Positions 1 through 8,841 of a stretch of DNA of 13,035 nt are shown one piece after another. Made by a program: the position numbers and the translations under genes. Source of the stretch: an uncultured Bacteroidales bacterium (GTDB taxonomy: Bacteria; Bacteroidota; Bacteroidia; Bacteroidales; UBA932); assembly GCA_937901105.1 (NCBI GenBank), contig CALCHD010000149.1, forward strand, positions 1 to 13,035, in the 5' to 3' direction. The notes below the pieces were generated by a model. It searched no databases and had not been told where the DNA came from. It saw only the letters and a program-made list of their open reading frames with translations. Position 1 is the first letter of the stretch; every line of letters starts with the position of its first letter.

Positions 1-2242
1 ATCTGCAGCCCAGGTGCCATACAGTGTGTTGCTCAAGGAGTGTGTATACATTCCCGGTTGGATCACTGCTCTTGTGTTGGATATTCCTGTACGGTTGGCC
101 GGAGCATGCAACATTGGCTGCCCATTGTCCGCGGTCCACTTTATTGGCAACTATATCTCCGTTCCAGTCAAACTGGTACAGCTTCTCAATAATGGCGGTC
201 TGTGCCACAAGACCAATGTCATTGCTTGTCACAGGGAGCTTTTTGATAGCATCAATATCCGGCAGCTTGCCGAGCGACAAGGCATAATTGTATTGCTCTA
301 GGATAGGCTTGTAGACATTCTGCAGGAATTGGATTCTCCCTTCTGCAGCAGACAGCATCCACAGCTGCGCCCTGGTATTCCATTCGCCGGTATTGGGAAT
401 AACGCTATTGCCACGCCTTACTGCATTATATCCGGCGGCCGGAGCGAAGTTCTGCCCGCCAGGCACATCTGTATTGCTGTACAGTACAACTGTTACCGTG
501 TTGGCGGCAACATTAACAGAAACAACTCTCATCCAGCTGCTATAAAGGGATGTCCCCCCATATGGCACAGTATTTACAATCTGCTGGAGGATATCCCCCT
601 CCTTAAGGGTAGTGAAGTCTGAATCAGTCTTCTTTCCGACAGTCAGTACATATGTATGGCTTTTCAGCTGCTGCACGTTCTCAATGCGGCCAATGTCTGA
701 AAAAAGGAAATCTGAATTAACCCCCTGCAGCTGGTTTATGATAAGATCCATAACAGTCATTGACCGTCTCACCTCAAGATGGTCTGCCTGGATCTTCCCT
801 CCGTCAATGACAGTGCCGCTGCCGGATTCCATTCCTGGCACAGCGCCATGGGTTCTGAATCCTGCAGCCCTGAAGAGTCCCTCTGTTGTCATATCTCTTG
901 GGGTGCTGTCATCCTTTGGTTTTACGACAAGTGAGCCGTCTTCTCCAATCTGCAGAAGACTTATCGCGTTGACATGATCCTGCTTTAGCTGGTCCAGGAT
1001 GTGTTTGTTGTCGTGAAAGTGGGATGCGTGTGCAACTGCGTCCTGGGTGGCGTCTGCTATATATGATTTGATAGAGCCTACTGAAATTCTATACCATACA
1101 TCCCCATAAGGTAGCTGAACAGGTATTACAAGGTAAGGATTTACCTCTGCTTCCTGGAAGTCATTTAGCCTTGGCGCTAAAAAAAAAATCTGCTCTGCTG
1201 TCGGGAATGTAATCTGTTTAGGAATCTCTTTGTCTCTGGATAGGTTCAGCATCGGTCTGTCTTCAGTGTGTCTATATGTGAAAGAGAATTCTTTCAGGAA
1301 GTCTGAAGACGAATCTGTAAGTACTGAGTCTTGGATGATAATTTCAATGAGAGCTCCTTCGTCTGATACATATCTCTGTGTTGATGTGAAGAAGTCCTGT
1401 AGCCATTTCGCTTCATACGCCGATTTATAACCTGTAGACTGCTTTTTCCACATATGTAACACCTGTGAGCCTTGTATGGCTGTTTCGGCTATTTGTGCAA
1501 GCTCGTGCTCTGCCTCAGCCTCCGTTGAGCAGTCTCCAGTGAATGATACAGCATCAATTCCTCCTACTGAGTTTGAGAATATGAAATATTTTTCCTGTCT
1601 TGTATCATTACGGAGCAGATAGCGTTGCACATATGATGTCATCACGCCTGTAGCATCTTGGGCCCAAACGTCAAAGTATGCCAGCTTCTTTGTGTCTGTA
1701 AGGTTTATGATTCTTGAGAACTGCGTGTTTACAGATATACAAGTGCCGGCATCTGCTGTTGCTAGTGTGTGAAGTGTGGTTGTTCCGTCCTGGTTGTACA
1801 ACTTACATACTATGCTATGCTGAGTAATCGCATAGTATGACAGCCATTCTGGTTGGTTGTACGTTACTGTTTTTTGCTGAGGTTGCCAGGTTAGGAAATT
1901 TTGCTGGAGCCATTGTGATGCTACAACAGAGCTGTTTGCAACGCCTCCTTTTATCGCCCGGAATGAGAATGACTGGTCTCCTAGTGTTGCTGTAAAGTCT
2001 GCATAGACTTTTTTCTGTAGGAATGAATCAGATGTAGGTACCTGAACTGTTAGCAGTTCAGATACTACATCTCGCAGGTCTATTTCAATAGAACCTGATT
2101 CATCAGGGGAATATATTTCATCAATAATAAGCTCTTCACCTTTTCGCAGTGTGAATGCTGTATCGTTGTCTGCGGATGCAACAATCTTCTTAAGATTTTG
2201 CGACAGACTTATTGAATCGGGGTATGATATGAGTAAAGCCAT
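1..2242 (-). CDS. Large phage tail-tip or tail-fibre protein, partial (C-terminus beyond the left edge)
   Basis: An uninterrupted minus-strand frame runs from an ATG at 2242 to the left edge: 747 complete codons and no stop. An in-frame TAA lies 11 codons upstream, so the start is bracketed; the ATG is the best choice and no strong ribosome-binding site is visible. Near residues 400-420 there is an H-x-H-x-N-K-x-I-L-D segment, a pattern recurring in phage tail-fibre and upper-baseplate proteins. Around residues 475-505 the pattern IDGGKI followed by LEVRRSMTV resembles tail proteins that lead into a C-terminal adsorption region. The gene lies 42 bases after the hub-like gene, the usual place for tail-tip or receptor-contact proteins. 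Inference: it forms the distal tail or fibre and contacts the host surface. Odd points: a T10 run (minus strand) inside the coding sequence near residue 353, and higher GC in the last 900 bases. The exact family is not recognised. Confidence 0.8.
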   Translation of the reverse strand, partial: MALLISYPDSISLSQNLKKIVASADNDTAFTLRKGEELIIDEIYSPDESGSIEIDLRDVVSELLTVQVPTSDSFLQKKVYADFTATLGDQSFSFRAIKGGVANSSVVASQWLQQNFLTWQPQQKTVTYNQPEWLSYYAITQHSIVCKLYNQDGTTTLHTLATADAGTCISVNTQFSRIINLTDTKKLAYFDVWAQDATGVMTSYVQRYLLRNDTRQEKYFIFSNSVGGIDAVSFTGDCSTEAEAEHELAQIAETAIQGSQVLHMWKKQSTGYKSAYEAKWLQDFFTSTQRYVSDEGALIEIIIQDSVLTDSSSDFLKEFSFTYRHTEDRPMLNLSRDKEIPKQITFPTAEQIFFLAPRLNDFQEAEVNPYLVIPVQLPYGDVWYRISVGSIKSYIADATQDAVAHASHFHDNKHILDQLKQDHVNAISLLQIGEDGSLVVKPKDDSTPRDMTTEGLFRAAGFRTHGAVPGMESGSGTVIDGGKIQADHLEVRRSMTVMDLIINQLQGVNSDFLFSDIGRIENVQQLKSHTYVLTVGKKTDSDFTTLKEGDILQQIVNTVPYGGTSLYSSWMRVVSVNVAANTVTVVLYSNTDVPGGQNFAPAAGYNAVRRGNSVIPNTGEWNTRAQLWMLSAAEGRIQFLQNVYKPILEQYNYALSLGKLPDIDAIKKLPVTSNDIGLVAQTAIIEKLYQFDWNGDIVANKVDRGQWAANVACSGQPYRNIQHKSSDPTGNVYTLLEQHTVWHLGCR
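1179..1188 (-). repeat. Ten-base T homopolymer inside the tail-fibre gene
   Basis: The plus strand has ten consecutive A, read on the coding strand as ATT TTT TTT TTA (Ile-Phe-Phe-Leu). The reading frame is open on both sides, so as sequenced the gene is intact. Runs this long can slip during replication or transcription. Whether that happens here cannot be seen from the sequence. Confidence 0.9.
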
Positions 2243-2284
2243 ACTCAAAATTATCCCCTGCAGGAGCAATATTAAAGGACACGT

Positions 2285-4264
2285 TTACGGCCATATAGCT
2301 TTCACCCACCATGTGATTGTGATAGTATCCCATTCCCATTCTTTGCCTTTTTTGCGATGCTTGAAGCTATAGTCTTCCACAATCTCATGGTATCTGTCTC
2401 CCGACAGATATTGCTCCTCTGTTGGTGCTGGAAGAGAATTGTAGAAAGTTGGGGTTTGAAGATCTATTTCATATTCGTAGAATGAATAGTTCTTCAGCTC
2501 TTTTTCCAGGTCGTTTTGTACCTCCCATTCATAGACTGGTTCTTTCAGCTGCGCTTCTTCATATGAGAGAATAGGCTCGTATAGCCTCAATGATAACATT
2601 GAGGTATCACCATATGTTATGCGCTCCCCCATCTGAATATTGCGTGATGTAATCATCACTGGAGTATTGTTGAATATCCTTGGCGCTGTAATATCCATAT
2701 TGGCAATCATTGGTAGCGGATATCTTACTTTTGTTGTGTAGGATGTGTTTTGATTGAGCAATATTTCTGCATATCTGCTCCAGAACCGTTTGAATATATC
2801 CTGTGTATAAAGGCTGTATTCAAACATATCAAAACCCAGATTGTCGTATTTGCCTGCTGTGCCATAGTAGTAGTTCAGATATCCGCTTCTTTCGTGTGCT
2901 TTTCCTGCGGCATAACATATCAATATCTCCTGAGAAGAGCCGTCAACTTTCTCTCCATTGAAGAGTGTGTTGTTGTATATAGCTTCACCTATGTATGGCA
3001 TCAGGATGTCCGCTTGTGTGCCTATACTTGTCGTTATCATCCTGAAAAACATATCTGGAAACTCAATTTTCTCCTCTTCCAGTCCTTCGGCAGTTTTGAG
3101 TGTGAAATGGCTTCCTCCTATCAGACTTTTCACATCTTCCCATGTCTGAGTAAGAGATGTATCGTAGTATTCCATTGTTGCCCTGCGGTAGTAGTACTTC
3201 TTCTGCTGCACGTTCTGCGTTTCGTAGATCGTAGAGAAAGAAGAATACTTCTCCAGGAGCTTATTGTATGTCTCGGCAGCTGCCGGGTATTCATCAATCG
3301 CCTCGCCAGAAAGTACTAGTGCTTTGCGGTCTGAAAAAGAAGTCTTGAATGTCTTTTCGCAGTACGGTGTTATATCTTGATATGCAGTCTTGGTTATACA
3401 GTCTTCAAACAGCTTTACAGATATTTTTTTGGTTTCTGGATTTACAGATACTGCGGCATGGAATTTATTCAGCAGGAATTCAATAAAATCAGAAACAGTG
3501 CAGTCTGGGACAAGGTCTGCGTAGTTTATGCGTCTCTTGACAATTGTATCTGCACAGTTGTTCAGCAGTACAATTTTTGACAGGAGACTGTCTGTTTTGA
3601 ACTTGTTTTCTGATACAGTGTATCCATAATGCGCAAAAATAATCTCAATAGCTCTGTATAGATAAAGGAACGGAGATATTCCAAAACCTTCAGGCACTGT
3701 AGCGTATTCATCCTTGTAGTATATCTCTCTGCTTGTGTATAACAGATGAGCTTCATCCCTTTTGCTCTCGTCTGGTTGGTTAATGATGTTGTATCCTTGT
3801 TCTGTCTTGTTTGTAGCTACAGGGAAGATGGCAAAATCATCTGTTATCTCCTGACGGTATACTTTTACAAGATGGTAGTACCATTGCGGAACTGAGTTGA
3901 AATCAGTTCTCACAATTGAAGAGAAAATCTCCTTGAGTGTGGTGTCTTTTATTGATGAATACAACTCAGATTCGTTCAGCATAATAGAGCCTGTCAGCGA
4001 TGTTCCTTCTGTGCTGTCAATCACCAATGTGCCATGCTTATGTATAATGCCGCACTTGAGTGTGCATTTTATTTTTCGCATTGTCCTATTCCTGCCGTTT
4101 GGCCGTTGTATGAACTCCAGCTTCCTGGCAGTATCTGGTGTTAGTGGTAGTGTTGCGGGTATTGATTGAGCTCCTTCTTGTGAAAAGAAAGGGTTGTTCT
4201 CTTCTATGTCAAACTGGAAATCTGCCGGCAGGGCCAGTTCTCCTTTTTCGGTAATCAGTTTCAT
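2285..4264 (-). CDS. Phage baseplate/tail hub-like structural protein (conserved in Bacteroidota prophages)
   Basis: This 659-residue protein directly follows the tape-measure gene, with ATGA overlap (4261-4264). In long-tailed phages that position normally holds the distal-tail or hub protein at the tape-measure tip. No signal peptide or membrane segment is visible. The N-terminus (residues 1-50) has an acidic stretch followed by NNPFFSQEG and a P-A-T-L-P-L-T-P segment, which I recall from proteins encoded next to tape measures in Bacteroides prophages. Residues about 245-270 (YADLVPDCTVSDFIEFLLNKF) followed by a short beta-rich stretch resemble the part of hub proteins where a helix leads into a barrel. 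The rest is rich in aromatic residues, as is common in baseplate proteins. Hub function is inferred from position and these weak patterns. It could instead be a distal tail protein or another baseplate part. Confidence 0.75.
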   Translation of the reverse strand: MKLITEKGELALPADFQFDIEENNPFFSQEGAQSIPATLPLTPDTARKLEFIQRPNGRNRTMRKIKCTLKCGIIHKHGTLVIDSTEGTSLTGSIMLNESELYSSIKDTTLKEIFSSIVRTDFNSVPQWYYHLVKVYRQEITDDFAIFPVATNKTEQGYNIINQPDESKRDEAHLLYTSREIYYKDEYATVPEGFGISPFLYLYRAIEIIFAHYGYTVSENKFKTDSLLSKIVLLNNCADTIVKRRINYADLVPDCTVSDFIEFLLNKFHAAVSVNPETKKISVKLFEDCITKTAYQDITPYCEKTFKTSFSDRKALVLSGEAIDEYPAAAETYNKLLEKYSSFSTIYETQNVQQKKYYYRRATMEYYDTSLTQTWEDVKSLIGGSHFTLKTAEGLEEEKIEFPDMFFRMITTSIGTQADILMPYIGEAIYNNTLFNGEKVDGSSQEILICYAAGKAHERSGYLNYYYGTAGKYDNLGFDMFEYSLYTQDIFKRFWSRYAEILLNQNTSYTTKVRYPLPMIANMDITAPRIFNNTPVMITSRNIQMGERITYGDTSMLSLRLYEPILSYEEAQLKEPVYEWEVQNDLEKELKNYSFYEYEIDLQTPTFYNSLPAPTEEQYLSGDRYHEIVEDYSFKHRKKGKEWEWDTITITWWVKAIWP

Positions 4265-7200
4265 AGGCTTCCTTCTTTTTTGAATTTTTCTTGCAGCTCA
4301 CGCTGTTTGTTTGATTCAGACAGTAGGGTGTATGCTTTTACTGGTGTAGCAAGAACGCGGCGGATGTCTTTCAGTTCAGCATTTATGCCACGGGCCCATT
4401 CCTGCATATCTGAGTTTGCTGCAGATGTTGCTGGAGATGATCCTGTATGTCCGCCGTTGTAGAATTCCCTGCGGGTAGAGCCTGATACGTAAGCCTTGCG
4501 ACTGTTCTCAAGTGAAGCAAACAGTACAGGATTGGCTCTTACCATTGCTGCAGGTGCTACCCATTCGTTGGCGTGAACAACTCCCACTGGCATGCGGTCA
4601 GATTGTCTGCGCCCGGTATATCCTCCGTCATGGAAGCCGTCAACAGTAAATGAGCCGCTGGATGATGCTCCTGAAGAGCTTGAAACTGATTCGTTCATTA
4701 TGGCGTTTCTCTGCTCAATCATTGAGGCTATCTGTATTGCTGTTGTTGCCGCTACAAGTGCAGCTGATGGAATTGCTGCAATAAGCGGCAGGTCCATAAA
4801 CTGTCTTAGTATTGCGCCTGAAGCATTCGCTATTGCCATTCCTATGTTTATTGCCAATTCTCTATTGGCATACTTCTTTTTCAGCTCAAGTTCTTTCTGC
4901 TCATATTTCTGCTCAATCTCAGCTCTCTTGTCTGCGGTGTCTCCATACATGGCCAGCTCTTTTTCCTTTTGGCTCTGAAGCTGGTTCATCTCTCTGTCTT
5001 TTTGAGCAGAAAGTAATGAACTTACACCTGAGAATATCTGTGAAGTTGTGTCTGCTATTTGCGTCATGTGCTCAAGAGTGAGCCTTGTTAGCTCTTTCTG
5101 GCCTTCCTCTTGTGTGAGCAGGTCTGCATCAATAAGCTCCTGAACCCTCTTCTTTTTTTCCTGCAGCTGCTTGCGGTGCGATTTTTTCTCAAGACTTGAG
5201 CGAATCTTGTCTGCCTCCTGTTGCATTTTTTTATGCTTCTCCATTATGGCCTCCAGCTCTTTGTCTTCATTTGGGTCTCTTTCTTCATTCTCGCTTTCTT
5301 TGATTGCATCCGCAATCATCTTATCTGTCTGCTTGCGCAACTTTTCCTGCTCCTTGAGTCCCTCTTCCTGTATCTTAGCCATGAGCTGGTAGTATTCCAA
5401 CTCCAGCTGTGCTGTATCTTCGCCAAACTTGGCGTACAGTTCCATTCTTCTGCGTAGGAACTCAAACGTTGCAGCATTTGAGCGCGCTTCGTATTCTTCT
5501 TGAGTTATCTCTCGCTGTGCGTACAAACGTGTGATATCAGCCTGGTATTTTGCCTCTTCGCTTTCCAGTTTCTCCTTTGCTGCTTTGAATGCTTTTTCAA
5601 TCTCTTCTTCTGTTGGTGCTCCTGAGACGGGGTTCTCTGTTGTGTCTCCATCCGTACTACCTTTTCTTGTAGGACCTATAAAATCATCGTCTCCTTCAGA
5701 TGGTGCGTCAGATTCAATGTAGAATTTCTTCTTTATAGCCTCTATCTCTCCCATCATCTTCTCGTAAGATGTTTTGTATTTCTGCAGGTCTCCAAGCGTG
5801 ATTGCGTTGAAGTTAAGTTGTGATTGCAGTAGAATGTCTTGAACTGATTTTTCACCTTTCTTAACCTCTGCAATCATAGAGTTTATTTTTATACGAATTA
5901 CATCTTCAGACATGTCTGTATTCGCCCTTGCTGCTCTTTTTACCATTGTCTCCTGTATGTCGGCCAAAGATTCTGTGTAGTCTGTAAGCGTTTCGTTTAT
6001 ATGCTTCTCCTGCAGTTTGAGTTTTATGTTTTTTTCAATTTCTGTAGAGACAGCTTTTCTGGCTGCTTCAATATCTCTCAAGCGTCCTTCTTCGTCAATC
6101 ATTGAATTGATGATTGGACCATATTTTTCTTGCAGTTTTTCAAGTATGGATTTGTATTCCTCTGTTCCGTGAGTAGCGTTACTCAGAGCTGTGAAGAGAC
6201 TGTCTGCCTGGAACTGTTCTCTTTGCAGCTCGGCGGTAAACTCCTTCTGTGCCTGCTTTGCGTGATTAGTTTGAGTTGCAAGTCTTCTTAGCCCTTCTAC
6301 GAGTGCTACTACTGCAGTTATAGCTAAACCTATTCCAAGTGAGTTGAGACTCATTTTAAAAGCTCGCATTGCTACTGTTGCAGCTGCTGTGTTGCCTGTT
6401 ATCAGATTCATTCCTGCAGAGAATAGGTACATTATACCTCGCGCTGTCTTCATCAGTGCGTTCCCGGTTGCCACAATTGTATTCCATGATTTCCACACCA
6501 CCACACCTGCTGCAGCTGCCGCTGTTACGACATACCACATTGGCGGCATCTCCATCAGTACTTTAAGAAATGCAGTTGTCAATGATATTGACTTTGTGAA
6601 TGCAGGGGTGAGCTTTTCTCCAAACTCAATTATTTTATCATTCCAGGCTTTTTGTGCCTTTTCCAGTCTTGCCTGTGCGTTTTCGTTCTTTACAGAGTAC
6701 TCATTCCACAATGATGTGCTCTTTGCGAATTCCTGGTTTGCCAGGAATTGGGCTTCATCTACCAGGTTTATTTTTGTTGCCAACGATGATAGAACGGAAA
6801 CAGCTCTTGCGCCATCTGTTCCCATATCCTGGAAAATTGGCACAAGCGCTGCAAAACCTCCCTGCTCGCTTAATGAGCGCAGTACTGTTTTTACAGCTGT
6901 GTTTGCATCTTCGTTAAGTAGTTTGGAGAATGCTTCTACCTCCATGTTTGCGTATTTGGCAAATGTGGTTGGCTCTTCATACATCTTCATCATGAATGTT
7001 TGAAATGCGGTCGCCGACATTTCAACTTTCATACCTGCCTGGTCAAGAGCAGATGCATATCCCAGCGTGTCAGATATGGAGATACCCATCTGCGCCATTA
7101 CTCCTGCAAGCCTCTGTGTGAAGTCAACCAGGTAGGCCTCTGATGCTGTGGAGGCCTGTCCCAAGGAGTTTACTGCTGAGCCAATTGATAGGAAAGATTT

Positions 7201-8007
7201 TTCTATTCCCATTGTATTTACAAGCCCAAACACTTCGGCCATCTTTCCTATATTCCTGATAGCTCCCTCTCCAAGGTCTTCGCCCAGCGCTACGTTTATC
7301 TGGTTGGCTGCTCGCACGAACTGCATCACATTTTCTTTTCCTGTGATGCCCAGTTTACCCGCATCTCTTGCTAATGCGTTCAGAGCTTCTCTTGAAGTAC
7401 GGGTATCCATTGTTTTGAACTCCTCGTTCAGTGCTGCAACCTCATCCCTGGTAAGTCCTGTCGTTTTCATTACGTCTGAATAGATATCATCTATTTCTGC
7501 TGCCTTCTTTGCAGCGCTACGCAAGGCCAGAGAGCCTGCAGCAGTAGATGCTGCTGCGGTCGTGGCTATACCCCAGTACTTATTGAAAGAGTCGCTCAGA
7601 CGCGACATGATGGAATTTGTAGCACGCATGGATGTGTTTATCTGTTGAATCCTACTGTTGACCTGCTGCAGCTGTTTGGATTTCTCAATAAATTCCTTAG
7701 TATTTGGAGCCAGCGACTGGAGTTCATTTTTCAATGATCTTGCCAGGCGGTTCAGCTCCTTCAATGATGCTCCATTTATGTTGTTCAGGATTTGCGAGAA
7801 GTCTTTCGTATCCTTATGTAGCTTTTGCAGGGCTTGTCTGCTGTCGTCAAGATTCTTCTGCAGCTTGCTTTTCTTCGTTTCATCCTGGCATTCTTTTATT
7901 GCTTGCTGCAGATGTTTGATTTCCTTATTTAGAGCGTTTATTGTAGCATCAACGCCTCTTGCGTTCAATGTTACAACCGATTCTGCCTTTACTTGATATT
8001 TTGCCAT
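4261..8007 (-). CDS. Phage tail tape-measure protein
   Basis: The tape measure fills the tail tube lumen, sets tail length during assembly and helps DNA entry. This protein has 1248 residues. A coiled-coil segment covers about residues 20-130. Residues about 165-330 carry the conserved tape-measure core: an S-D-V-M-K-T-T-G-L-T start, then ARDAGKLGITG and an AANQINVALGEDLGEGAI-like stretch, as in the PhageMin_Tail/TIGR01760 family. Hydrophobic segments lie at about 485-510, 555-570 and 1053-1100. A long charged, glutamate- and lysine-rich coiled coil spans about 770-1050. The C-terminal region has a Ser/Gly linker, DGGYTG and VVHANEWVAP, a typical tape-measure ending. The ATG shares one base with the previous gene's stop (TAATG), and the stop overlaps the next gene (ATGA), so translation is probably coupled. 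If the usual relation of about 1.5 Å per residue holds, the tail would be long (very roughly 180 nm). Confidence 0.95.
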   Translation of the reverse strand: MAKYQVKAESVVTLNARGVDATINALNKEIKHLQQAIKECQDETKKSKLQKNLDDSRQALQKLHKDTKDFSQILNNINGASLKELNRLARSLKNELQSLAPNTKEFIEKSKQLQQVNSRIQQINTSMRATNSIMSRLSDSFNKYWGIATTAAASTAAGSLALRSAAKKAAEIDDIYSDVMKTTGLTRDEVAALNEEFKTMDTRTSREALNALARDAGKLGITGKENVMQFVRAANQINVALGEDLGEGAIRNIGKMAEVFGLVNTMGIEKSFLSIGSAVNSLGQASTASEAYLVDFTQRLAGVMAQMGISISDTLGYASALDQAGMKVEMSATAFQTFMMKMYEEPTTFAKYANMEVEAFSKLLNEDANTAVKTVLRSLSEQGGFAALVPIFQDMGTDGARAVSVLSSLATKINLVDEAQFLANQEFAKSTSLWNEYSVKNENAQARLEKAQKAWNDKIIEFGEKLTPAFTKSISLTTAFLKVLMEMPPMWYVVTAAAAAGVVVWKSWNTIVATGNALMKTARGIMYLFSAGMNLITGNTAAATVAMRAFKMSLNSLGIGLAITAVVALVEGLRRLATQTNHAKQAQKEFTAELQREQFQADSLFTALSNATHGTEEYKSILEKLQEKYGPIINSMIDEEGRLRDIEAARKAVSTEIEKNIKLKLQEKHINETLTDYTESLADIQETMVKRAARANTDMSEDVIRIKINSMIAEVKKGEKSVQDILLQSQLNFNAITLGDLQKYKTSYEKMMGEIEAIKKKFYIESDAPSEGDDDFIGPTRKGSTDGDTTENPVSGAPTEEEIEKAFKAAKEKLESEEAKYQADITRLYAQREITQEEYEARSNAATFEFLRRRMELYAKFGEDTAQLELEYYQLMAKIQEEGLKEQEKLRKQTDKMIADAIKESENEERDPNEDKELEAIMEKHKKMQQEADKIRSSLEKKSHRKQLQEKKKRVQELIDADLLTQEEGQKELTRLTLEHMTQIADTTSQIFSGVSSLLSAQKDREMNQLQSQKEKELAMYGDTADKRAEIEQKYEQKELELKKKYANRELAINIGMAIANASGAILRQFMDLPLIAAIPSAALVAATTAIQIASMIEQRNAIMNESVSSSSGASSSGSFTVDGFHDGGYTGRRQSDRMPVGVVHANEWVAPAAMVRANPVLFASLENSRKAYVSGSTRREFYNGGHTGSSPATSAANSDMQEWARGINAELKDIRRVLATPVKAYTLLSESNKQRELQEKFKKEGSL

Positions 8008-8405
8008 TAGAGCGTGATTTTTCTGTCGTTTTCCAATACTTTAATCGCATTAGCTGCAGTCTTGCCGTACCTCTCGGCAAATATCTCTGCCAGCTTATGA
8101 ATCTCTTTGAAGAATGTTTTGTTGTACCATGGCTTTGGAGTTCGCTTGGATTCTGGCACCTTTGCTATTGGCACTCCGCGTCCAACTCCCAGGTCAACAA
8201 AACGGCCATAGTAATTGAAGGTAAAAATCACCTTCTGCGGGTTGCCGTTGCTGTCTGCTTCTACCTGCGAAGTGAATGACTTTGCCAGAGCTCCCGATGA
8301 ATGTATTCTCAGTCTTGATATGCGTTTTTCCCAGCGCTCAATCACTATATCTGCCCATTGCTGCATTGATTCAATGTCGCTGAGCTCTATGCTGTCGTCA
8401 GTCAT
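8007..8405 (-). CDS. HK97 gp10-like tail completion / head-tail joining protein
   Basis: A 132-residue protein with a helical N-terminus (about residues 10-35), a beta stretch at 57-68, then YYGRFVDLGVGRG (65-77) and KPWYNKTFFKEI (91-102), followed by a helix. The order beta strand, F-V-D-x-G-x-G, proline-rich aromatic motif and final helix matches the HK97 gp10-like family of small neck proteins that connect head and tail. It overlaps the preceding gene by 8 bases (ATGACTGA) and the tape-measure start by one base. The neighbours, a terminator-like protein upstream and the tape measure downstream, fit this role. Family membership is inferred from motif pattern only; a different tail completion family is possible. 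Confidence 0.65.
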   Translation of the reverse strand: MTDDSIELSDIESMQQWADIVIERWEKRISRLRIHSSGALAKSFTSQVEADSNGNPQKVIFTFNYYGRFVDLGVGRGVPIAKVPESKRTPKPWYNKTFFKEIHKLAEIFAERYGKTAANAIKVLENDRKITL

Positions 8406-8841
8406 AAATTGTTAGGTTGATTATTTCATTGAATGTTAGCTGAGCTTCCCACCCTGCAGCAATTGCAGTATTATGGGTGAAGTATGGAATCTGGCTTACA
8501 TCAAGAGCCACGGCATCTTCGTGTGCGCTGTCTTTGTCTGCCATAATCTGGCGGATCAGAGACAACATCAGCTCTCTTGCTTGCTGTGATGCCTGACTTT
8601 TTGTTGTGCCTGTTCTCTCCTCCACCTTGCACATCACCCATATTGATTGGGCGAATGAATCCACTCCGCCATATTCTGCAGAGAATACTCCTGAAGTGTT
8701 ATCCTCAATGATAATCATCGGGAATGAAGCACGTGCATTTTCTACAAGTGCAATTGCTGCATCATAGCCATTTACTGTGGCTATTGAAGCTTTTATGCCG
8801 GCTCTTGCTGCCAGGTTGTTTATATAGTCTTCTGTAATCAT
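8398..8841 (-). CDS. Tail terminator-like neck protein
   Basis: A 147-residue protein. Residues 40-47 (FPMIIIED), 67-73 (IWVMCKV) and 130-137 (GWEAQLTF) look like the strands of a compact alpha/beta fold, with a helix in between (about 80-102). This resembles the small tail terminator proteins that cap the tail tube and meet the neck, and similar proteins sit before the tape measure in Bacteroidota prophages. The start overlaps the previous stop as ATGA (8838-8841) and the end overlaps the next gene by 8 bases, so it is translationally coupled on both sides. There is no signal peptide or membrane segment. The function is an inference from size, predicted strand order and position; the sequence itself carries no diagnostic catalytic motif. 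Confidence 0.5.
   Translation of the reverse strand: MITEDYINNLAARAGIKASIATVNGYDAAIALVENARASFPMIIIEDNTSGVFSAEYGGVDSFAQSIWVMCKVEERTGTTKSQASQQARELMLSLIRQIMADKDSAHEDAVALDVSQIPYFTHNTAIAAGWEAQLTFNEIINLTIYD

Noticed and set aside
14..977. Plus-strand open frames of 87-121 codons at the left end
   Set aside because: They are covered by the minus-strand frame open from 2242 to position 1, which has tail-protein motifs. The plus-strand products show none.
2750..3319. 189-codon plus-strand open frame opposite the hub-like gene
   Set aside because: It is rich in Cys, Val and Phe from reversed codons, has no family pattern, and is fully antisense to a well-supported gene.
6344..7003. 219-codon plus-strand open frame opposite the tape-measure gene
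   Set aside because: It lies wholly inside the tape-measure coding region on the other strand. The protein looks like a reverse translation with no recognisable motifs, and the minus-strand gene is certain.
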